From assembly GCF_032197885.1 (NCBI RefSeq), contig NZ_CP134159.1, positions 186,001-250,000 of the forward strand: DNA of 64,000 nt, given 5' to 3'. How positions within the stretch are numbered: the stretch's first letter is position 1; each line of letters begins with the position of its first letter. The stretch comes from Levilactobacillus namurensis (GTDB lineage: Bacteria; Bacillota; Bacilli; Lactobacillales; Lactobacillaceae). Both the position numbers and the translations under genes were made by a program. The notes below the pieces were generated by a model. That model was not told where the DNA came from and did not search any database. It saw only the letters and a list, made by a program, of their open reading frames with translations. Positions 58,400-64,000 of the stretch are shown piece by piece.

Positions 58400-59920
58400 T
58401 TGACACAAATTTTAATTGAGCATCTGCACAAGACCATTGCGGGTCAACCACTCTTCACCACGGACCGACTGACCGCCCAGACCGGCGATCGGGTCGGCAT
58501 CGTGGGGGCTAACGGGGCGGGGAAGACCACCTTAGCCCGCATCATTGCCCACCAGGAACCCGATTTCACAGGAACCTGCCGGGTCGACGGCACCGTGATT
58601 CGCGTGCCACAGATTGCCCCGACGGCCGATAAATCCGGTGGTCAGAGTATGCTGGCGCGGGTACGGACGGCTCTGGCGCAACGGCCAGCGGTCCTGATCT
58701 TAGACGAACCTTCCGCCAACCTCGACGACCGGCACCAACGCTGGTTGACCCAGACCCTCCAGCACTTTTCTGGCCTCTTGCTGCTGATTTCCCACGACCG
58801 GGCCCTACTGAATGCCGTGGCGACCAAGCTCTGGGTAGTGGCAGACCAGCGCTATACCCAGTATAACGGGACCTTTGCGGCCTATGAATTGGCAACCCAG
58901 CGACAGGAAGCCAATCAGTTGGCGGCCTACCAGCGTGAACACCGGGAACAGCACGCCCTGGAAGTCGCCGCCCAACACCGGCGAGAGAAGGCCAACCGGG
59001 TCCGCAAGGGCGGCCGTAACCTGACGGCTGCCGAACGGGGCAACTCGAAGTCTTTGCGGGAGGCTACCGCGGGGAAGATCGACCGGGGCGCCCGGGCCAT
59101 GGTCGAGCGCGCCAATCGCCAGACCACCACGGTGAAGCCCCACCAGGCCGCTAGCGTTAAACTGGTGGCGACCGATTTACCACCGGTGCAGGGCAAGTAT
59201 CTGGTCAGTGCCACCAACCTGGTGTTAGACCGGGGTGGGAAACGCTTGTTGCAACGGGCCACCTTCCGGATTCGTCCGGGTGAGCGGGTCGCCTTAGACG
59301 GGGACAACGGCAGTGGGAAGTCGACGCTTCTGACCGCCATCTTGACCCGGCACCCCCAGACTCACTTAGCGCCCAGTGCGCGGGTGGGCTACTTCCATCA
59401 GGATATGACGGAACTGGCTACCGATCAGACCGTCTGGCAGGCCATGGCCGCCGCCACGACGCTGGATCCCGACCGGACCCGGCAGATCATGGGGGCCTTC
59501 GGGTTGACCGCACGCTTCTACGACCGCTTGGTAGGGGACTTAAGCGGGGGCGAACAGGTTAAGTTGCAACTTCTGACGATTCTGGTCAGTGCCAGCAACC
59601 TCTTGATTCTGGATGAACCCACCAACTACTTGGACTTACCGGCGCTCAAGGCCCTGGCCGCTTACCTGGTGGCCTACCCGGGGACGGTCCTGTTCGTGGC
59701 TCACGACCAGACCTTCCGTCAACAGGTGGCGACCCGGACCCTGGAGATTCGGCAGCAACAGTTACGGGATCCGGCCCAGACGGCGCAGGGAGTCCCGGCG
59801 ACGGACCTGCCCCGGTTGCGGTTCGAGTACGACCAGCTGATGCAGGCGCCGGAACTTGATCAGGAAAAGTTGCGGCAGTTACGGGCTAAGATTGCCGCTG
59901 CCCAGCGTGAAAACGGTTAA
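58400..59920 (+). CDS. ABC-F family ribosome-protection ATPase
   Basis: 506 aa from a TTG at 58400, 8 bases after GGGGG; the GTG at 58355 lies in the attenuator. Two ATPase domains without membrane spans: Walker A GANGAGKTT (36-44), Walker B LILDEPSANLD; then a basic helical linker (about 160-240, AAQHRREKANRVRKGGRN); then GDNGSGKST (about 301-309), LSGGEQVKLQLL and LILDEPTNYLD. ABC-F proteins remove drugs from the ribosome or tune translation. The attenuated promoter favours an antibiotic-resistance member of the Lsa/Vga/Msr kind. The first domain's signature reads SGGQ. Confidence 0.88.
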   Translation: MTQILIEHLHKTIAGQPLFTTDRLTAQTGDRVGIVGANGAGKTTLARIIAHQEPDFTGTCRVDGTVIRVPQIAPTADKSGGQSMLARVRTALAQRPAVLILDEPSANLDDRHQRWLTQTLQHFSGLLLLISHDRALLNAVATKLWVVADQRYTQYNGTFAAYELATQRQEANQLAAYQREHREQHALEVAAQHRREKANRVRKGGRNLTAAERGNSKSLREATAGKIDRGARAMVERANRQTTTVKPHQAASVKLVATDLPPVQGKYLVSATNLVLDRGGKRLLQRATFRIRPGERVALDGDNGSGKSTLLTAILTRHPQTHLAPSARVGYFHQDMTELATDQTVWQAMAAATTLDPDRTRQIMGAFGLTARFYDRLVGDLSGGEQVKLQLLTILVSASNLLILDEPTNYLDLPALKALAAYLVAYPGTVLFVAHDQTFRQQVATRTLEIRQQQLRDPAQTAQGVPATDLPRLRFEYDQLMQAPELDQEKLRQLRAKIAAAQRENG

Positions 59921-60009
59921 TCCGTGGTTTTTTGCAAAAAAGACTTACGAGAAAATTATTTTTCTGTTAAAGTAATCCATTGTGTTTGATGAAAGCGAGT
60001 GAAAATACA

Positions 60010-61452
60010 ATGGAAACTGTACAAAACAATCCAGCAGCAGAAAAAGCCCGGGTGCCAGTTGCGCACCCCATGCTAGCCATGATGGGTATGCTGATTGGTG
60101 GATTTGTGGGGATGTTCAGTGAAACTTCCCTCAACATTGCGCTACCTCAGTTGATGGCACAATTAAACGTTTCGACAGCCACAGTTCAGTGGTTGGTCAC
60201 CGGCTACATGCTGATGATTGGGATCGTGTTACCTTTATCTAGTTTAATTACCAAGTGGTTCACCACGCGGCAAGTGATTCTGTTTGCCTTGATTGATTTC
60301 GCCGTTGGGGCGATTATCTCGGCGGTAGCGCCTGGTTTTGGCGTTCTGCTCTTGGGTCGGATGATTCAAGGAATCGCCACCGGGCTGATTCTACCGTTGA
60401 TGTTTACGGTCGCGATGCAGATTTTTCCACCCTATAAGTTAGGGGCGGCTATGGGGATGGTTGGGTTAGTGATTATGTTCGCGCCCGCCATTGGCCCAAC
60501 TTTGGCCGGAATCGTGCTGGGGATTGCTTCCTGGCGGTGGATCTTCTGGCTGTTCGTCCCGTTCTTGGTCATCGCGTTCTTATTTGCCGTGACCTCCCTG
60601 AAGAACATTGCGCCCGTGACGCGGCCTAAGATTGATTTCTTATCAATCCTGTTATCCATGGTCGGTTTCGGGAGCTTAGTCGTTGGGGTCAGCATGGCCA
60701 GTGACCATGGCTGGGGATCCCCAATGGTCTTGGGGGCCTTAGTCTTAGGAATCGTGGTCTTGGCATGGTACACCCATCGTCAATTGACCATGGAACACCC
60801 CATCTTGAACTTACGGGCTTTCGCCATTCCGGGCTTCCGGGTCGGTGCGAGTCTGGTCATGATTAACTTCGGGATCATCCTGTCCGCGATGTACCTGTTA
60901 CCTATGTACATCCAAAAAGGGGCACTGGTTCCCGTTGCGTTGACCGGGATCATCATGTTCCCTGGTGGATTGATGAACGCGATTGTCTCCGCGATTTCTG
61001 GTCGGTTGTACGACCACATCGGGGCTCGTAAGCCAGCAATGCTGGGCTTCATCATCTCCATGGTCGGGGCTATCTTGTTGGCTTTGACCACCACGCAGAG
61101 TGCTATCTGGTACATCATCTTGGCCCACGTGGTCTTGATGATCGGGGCACCGTTAGCCATGTCACCATCCCAGACCCACGGGTTGAACGCGTTGACGGGT
61201 CCAATCGCGGCTGACGGGAGTGCTATCATGAACACCCTCCAACAAGTGGTTGGGGCGATTGCTACGGCGATTGCGACCAGCTTGTTGGGCATCGGTCAAG
61301 CGGCGTACTACGCCGGTGGCGCCCATCAAGCTGCTGGGGCGTTCGTGAACGGGTCCCACTACGGGTTCTACTTCACGTTTGCTTTAGCCGTGATTGGGTT
61401 CTTAGTGGCCTTGCGGTTGCCGAAGGCTGAAAAGTACGGTAAGCATGAATAA
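60010..61452 (+). CDS. DHA2-family multidrug efflux MFS transporter
   Basis: 480 aa from the ATG at 60010; in-frame TTG (59980) and ATG (59989) have no better ribosome binding site. About 14 spans. The antiporter-type motifs are seen as LNIALPQLMAQLNVS in span 1, WLVTGYMLMIGIVLPLSS and the span-5 AIGPTLAGIVLG stretch, as in EmrB/QacA/LmrB pumps. It exports drugs in exchange for protons. It lies 60 bp after the ABC-F gene, so the two could form a resistance pair. Confidence 0.88.
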   Translation: METVQNNPAAEKARVPVAHPMLAMMGMLIGGFVGMFSETSLNIALPQLMAQLNVSTATVQWLVTGYMLMIGIVLPLSSLITKWFTTRQVILFALIDFAVGAIISAVAPGFGVLLLGRMIQGIATGLILPLMFTVAMQIFPPYKLGAAMGMVGLVIMFAPAIGPTLAGIVLGIASWRWIFWLFVPFLVIAFLFAVTSLKNIAPVTRPKIDFLSILLSMVGFGSLVVGVSMASDHGWGSPMVLGALVLGIVVLAWYTHRQLTMEHPILNLRAFAIPGFRVGASLVMINFGIILSAMYLLPMYIQKGALVPVALTGIIMFPGGLMNAIVSAISGRLYDHIGARKPAMLGFIISMVGAILLALTTTQSAIWYIILAHVVLMIGAPLAMSPSQTHGLNALTGPIAADGSAIMNTLQQVVGAIATAIATSLLGIGQAAYYAGGAHQAAGAFVNGSHYGFYFTFALAVIGFLVALRLPKAEKYGKHE

Positions 61453-61465
61453 TCAGTAAACATTG

Positions 61466-61502
61466 AAGCGTCGCCAATCTCAACGGGTTGGCGGCGCTTT
61501 TT
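61466..61502 (+). terminator. Rho-independent terminator
   Basis: AAGCGTCGCCAA pairs with TTGGCGGCGCTT (one wobble), followed by T residues. Confidence 0.88.
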
Positions 61503-61642
61503 GCGTACCACAAGGCGAGCGAGCTGGTTAGGGGGGAAACTGTCACGTTAGGGGATTCGTTAATCCCTTGATAAAACTAAGTAGCGACTAAACGGTTCAA
61601 CGTAGGGGCGTGTTAAGCTGGTTCTTAGATGAGGGGGATAGC

Positions 61643-61912
61643 ATGGATTTAGGGATGCAAATTCGTGTGATGCGTAAACGACAGAATATGACGCAAGCCC
61701 ACCTAGCGCAACTGATTGGGGTCGACCAACTCACCATCGACCGGTGGGAAGGGTGCGTCCAGTGCGATCCGACACCGGCGCAATTGCGAGCGCTAGCGCG
61801 GATCTTAGACTTCGAGTCGGAAGGGCACCAAGCGGCAGACCAGGGGACGCCGCGCCAGGCCCACCGGCTAGCCATCTGGCCCTGGCGTCACCGGGCTGTG
61901 CGCCATTATTGA
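61643..61912 (+). CDS. Small XRE-type DNA-binding protein
   Basis: 89 aa from the ATG at 61643, which follows GAGGGGG by 6 bases. Residues 1-57 form a helix-turn-helix (MQIRVMRKRQNMTQAHLAQLIG...LTIDRWEG) like Cro/CI proteins. The rest is a basic, His/Arg-rich tail (RQAHRLAIWPWRHRAVRHY) without a recognisable domain. It may be a stand-alone regulator. The gene is monocistronic. Confidence 0.72.
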   Translation: MDLGMQIRVMRKRQNMTQAHLAQLIGVDQLTIDRWEGCVQCDPTPAQLRALARILDFESEGHQAADQGTPRQAHRLAIWPWRHRAVRHY

Positions 61913-61947
61913 CCAGAAGATGTGGCGATTGTTTTGACAAACATGAA

Positions 61948-61985
61948 AGGCGCCCGACCAGTGTTGACACTGATTGGACGCCTCT
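61948..61985 (+). terminator. Terminator after the small XRE gene
   Basis: AGGCG.CC..CCAGTGT pairs with ACACTGATTGGACGCCT with wobbles, followed by CTTGT. Confidence 0.6.
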
Positions 61986-62032
61986 TGTCGTCTGGACGTT
62001 TAAGGTGAGTGGCAAGTGCCCGCAGACCGTCA

Positions 62033-62079
62033 AAAAGACGCTTAAGCCACCCCCACGTCGGGGAGAGCTTAAGCGCCTT
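62033..62079 (-). terminator. Terminator after the CorC/HlyC gene
   Basis: GGCGCTTAAGC pairs with GCTTAAGCGTC around a second CCCC/GGGG stem on the minus strand, followed by TTTTT. It abuts the stop codon at 62084. Confidence 0.88.
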
Positions 62080-62083
62080 AGCT

Positions 62084-63469
62084 TTAATCGTTATCGTGAT
62101 GGTGTTTCTTATCGTTATCGTCTTCGTCCATCAGGGATGGTTTGGGTTGCACGGGGTTGACCGTGACCTCGAACCAGTTAATGAAAGAATTCTCGTAATC
62201 GATGACCTTTAAGTCGAAGTTCTCCAAGTGGATCACGTCGTTGACTTGGATGTCGGGATAGTTATCAATGATGTATCCCGCCAGCGTCACGATGTCGGTC
62301 GACTCGAAGTCCTTGATGTCGACGTTGAAGTAGCGTTCGAAGTCGTAGGTGGTCATCTTCCCGTTGACCTGGAACGTCCCGTTAGGTTGCTTGAAGATGT
62401 ACTGGTCGTTGGCGTCGTCAATCTCATCGCGGACGGTCCCGAAGAGTTCCTCGTAGATGTCCTTGTCGGTGATGATTCCGGAAGTCCCACCGTATTCGTC
62501 GACTACGACCACGATAGGCGTCTGGTGCTTGATCATCTGTTGCAAGACCTGCGTGATTGGCGTAGTTTCTGGCGTGGTGGTGATGTCACGCAATAACTTG
62601 TCCACTTTAATGGAAGAATCCACTTGTTGTTGGCGAATCAAGTCGTAGTTGTAGACGTACCCCAGAATCTTATCCTTATCGTTGTCGGCCACCACGGGCA
62701 ACCGGCTGAAGCGTTCCTGCAGGTAGACCGTTAAGGCTTCCTTGACGGTCGTGGTGATGTCGATGACTTCAAGCTGCGTCCGGTCGATCATGATGTCCTT
62801 GGCGACCTTATCGTTCAGTTCGAAAGCCCGTTGCATGTAGACCAAGTCGTTCTTTTCCAGCTCCCCGCCTTCCACGGCACTGCGGGAGAGGTTTAAGATC
62901 TCGGCTTGGGAGAAGACTTCGTCACTTTCGTTGGCCACTTTCAGGCCCATCATCTTGACCACCCCAGTCGCACTGACGTTGAGTAACCAGACGAAGGGGT
63001 AGAACAGAACGTGGCAGTAATGCAGGGGCGTAACCACTAGCATCAAGACCTTCATCGGCATATCGATGGAGATGTTCTTGGGCACGATTTCGGTGAAGAC
63101 CACTTCTAAGTAAGTCAGGACCAGAACCCCAATAATGGCGCTGACCGTATGGGCGGTAGCGTTATTGATATGCATGGGGGCGATGCCGGCAAGCAGGATG
63201 TCGACGAAGAACGTTTCACCGATCCACCCTAAGATAATTCCGGCTAAGGAAACCCCCACTTGAGTTGTTGACAAATATTCGTTTAAATTGGTGACCATTT
63301 TCATGGCCCGAGTGAGCTTGGTTGAAGGCTTGTCTAGGTCGTCGATTCTTTCTTGTAACGCACTAGGCCGGGTCTGAACTAAGGCAAACTCGCAGGCAAC
63401 AAAGAAAGCTGCAAAGAAAAAAGTAACTAAAATAATCACTAGGTTTACAACTATCTGACCGCTATCCAC
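62084..63469 (-). CDS. CNNM/CorC (HlyC-type) membrane protein with CBS pair
   Basis: 461 aa from a GTG at 63469 with GAGGAA upstream. Residues 1-190 form the DUF21/CNNM membrane domain (about four spans; LSTTQVGVSLAGIILGW). A CBS pair follows (about 215-335: DIMIDRTQLEVID, TPIVVVVDEYGGTSGIITDKD) and then a C-terminal CorC_HlyC domain (about 355-440). Related proteins export magnesium or cobalt, though older annotation says hemolysin. The tail is rich in Asp and His (DEDDNDKKHHHD), which could bind metal. Confidence 0.88.
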   Translation of the reverse strand: MDSGQIVVNLVIILVTFFFAAFFVACEFALVQTRPSALQERIDDLDKPSTKLTRAMKMVTNLNEYLSTTQVGVSLAGIILGWIGETFFVDILLAGIAPMHINNATAHTVSAIIGVLVLTYLEVVFTEIVPKNISIDMPMKVLMLVVTPLHYCHVLFYPFVWLLNVSATGVVKMMGLKVANESDEVFSQAEILNLSRSAVEGGELEKNDLVYMQRAFELNDKVAKDIMIDRTQLEVIDITTTVKEALTVYLQERFSRLPVVADNDKDKILGYVYNYDLIRQQQVDSSIKVDKLLRDITTTPETTPITQVLQQMIKHQTPIVVVVDEYGGTSGIITDKDIYEELFGTVRDEIDDANDQYIFKQPNGTFQVNGKMTTYDFERYFNVDIKDFESTDIVTLAGYIIDNYPDIQVNDVIHLENFDLKVIDYENSFINWFEVTVNPVQPKPSLMDEDDNDKKHHHDND

Positions 63470-63855
63470 ACATCATTCCTCATTTCACTTATTCTATCCA
63501 CTCATTATAGCGCGTCTGACCGCTATTTTGTAGTCCTTGAGTTGAGGCAAATTTTACGCCGATACCCCCCTGAACGCAACCGAACGCTAAAGTTTCTGGG
63601 GGAAACGGAAAGGGTCCGGCTAGCAAAAGTCAATTTTGGTGAGAAATCTTTCCGGTGGGTAAGTTGACCTGCCTGAGGAAGCCGTCTTAATTGGGAAACT
63701 TGGGGGTAGCGGGTATCCTGAGGGGGATTGGTGCGGATCGTTAACGCCCCTGACGGTACCGCTTACAATTTTATGGATTTATCCGGGATTCACGCTTAAC
63801 GTTTTCAAAAAAAAGGACTAGACTAAAATTAGAAACATCAAAGGAGATTTTGATT
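63470..63855. other. 386-bp intergenic region without visible gene
   Basis: The region between the CorC gene and the last gene is divergent and should hold both promoters. A TAAAAT -10 candidate lies near 63823. GTTTC/GAAAC and GTCAA/TTGAC inverted repeats occur, but I cannot assemble them into a recognisable riboswitch or RNA. Confidence 0.4.
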
Positions 63856-64000
63856 ATGGCAGACACACCAAAGGAAAAAGCAGACGAACCGAAAATTGAC
63901 ATCCCAGCAGCGGATGTTGAAAAGGCGGCAAAGCTGATCTTAAAACCGGGGTATGTGACGAAACACGATCTACCTAAGATGGCAGATCTTTCATGGGCAA
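63856..64000 (+). CDS. Start of an unknown protein (cut by the window end)
   Basis: AAGGAG lies 9 bases before the ATG at 63856. The 48 visible residues are hydrophilic and charged (MADTPKEKADEPKIDIPAAD), then KAAKLILKPGYVTKHDLPKM. No domain can be assigned from this part. The frame is open to the end of the window. Confidence 0.7.
   Translation, partial: MADTPKEKADEPKIDIPAADVEKAAKLILKPGYVTKHDLPKMADLSWA

Noticed and set aside
63540..63760. Riboswitch upstream of the last gene, prompted by several inverted repeats
   Set aside because: No known conserved core could be matched and the repeats do not combine into one consistent fold.

Overview
The window comes from a heterofermentative lactic acid bacterium of the family Lactobacillaceae, most likely genus Levilactobacillus. 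The 16S rRNA reads like the L. brevis group; Gram-positive ribosome binding sites and rho-independent terminators are everywhere. The gene set also fits: lysine-type MurE, oxidative pentose phosphate genes, an agmatine deiminase cluster and GH36/GH27 alpha-galactosidases. The species cannot be fixed from the sequence alone.

Region 1 (1-3.5 kb): 3' end of addA, a small membrane protein, an acetyl-CoA acetyltransferase and an unknown 318-aa protein. Region 2 (3.5-12.0 kb): an agmatine catabolism cluster (putrescine carbamoyltransferase, agmatine/putrescine antiporter, agmatine deiminase, carbamate kinase, a second deiminase-like protein, an RpiR-type regulator) and a convergent second antiporter gene. 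The two duplicated genes have both decayed: the second deiminase lacks the catalytic Cys and His, and the second antiporter has an in-frame TGA. A near-identical palindrome plus a cre-like site precede both transcription units. Region 3 (12-19.3 kb): polar amino-acid ABC transporter, murE, lysS and an MFS protein. Region 4 (19.4-24.7 kb): one complete rrn operon (16S-23S-5S) with tandem promoters and no tRNA in the spacer.

Region 5 (24.9-29.3 kb): a dicarboxylate/amino-acid symporter; an M-box magnesium riboswitch on the minus strand whose downstream gene is wrecked; a peroxiredoxin; and an NAD(P)H-binding protein with a folded leader. Region 6 (29.3-35.5 kb): an A/T-richer sugar operon (isomerase/epimerase, permease, PfkB kinase, hexulose-6-phosphate synthase-like, phosphohexuloisomerase-like, LacI regulator) preceded by three copies of one operator. 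Region 7 (35.5-44.3 kb): membrane-bound XRE regulator, gnd, an Ltp-type lipoprotein, zwf, an sRNA candidate and a folded intergenic element, a Lys/Thr-rich secreted protein, an ISL3 element with an exact 8-bp target duplication, and a GT8 glycosyltransferase. Region 8 (44.5-54.9 kb): a metal P-type ATPase, a collapsed MFS gene, an alpha-galactoside locus (GH27, GPH symporter, AraC regulator, GH36), then Dps and an HMA metal-binding protein. The ATPase and the HMA/Dps unit share FNR/CRP-like TTGAT...ATCAA boxes.

Region 9 (55-64 kb): a second MFS paralogue, a nitroreductase and NrdI-like flavodoxin pair, an ABC-F protein under an apparent transcription attenuator with a three-codon upstream ORF, a DHA2 efflux pump, a small XRE protein, a CorC/HlyC-type CBS protein and the start of an unknown gene.

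The most novel-looking signal is a ~157-160 bp repeat present in three full copies (12.1, 56.4 and 56.7 kb) and one collapsed copy (53.8 kb). Its stems change sequence with compensating base changes while its junction segments stay fixed, as expected of a structured RNA or structured DNA family. No CRISPR array, prophage or tRNA gene was seen.
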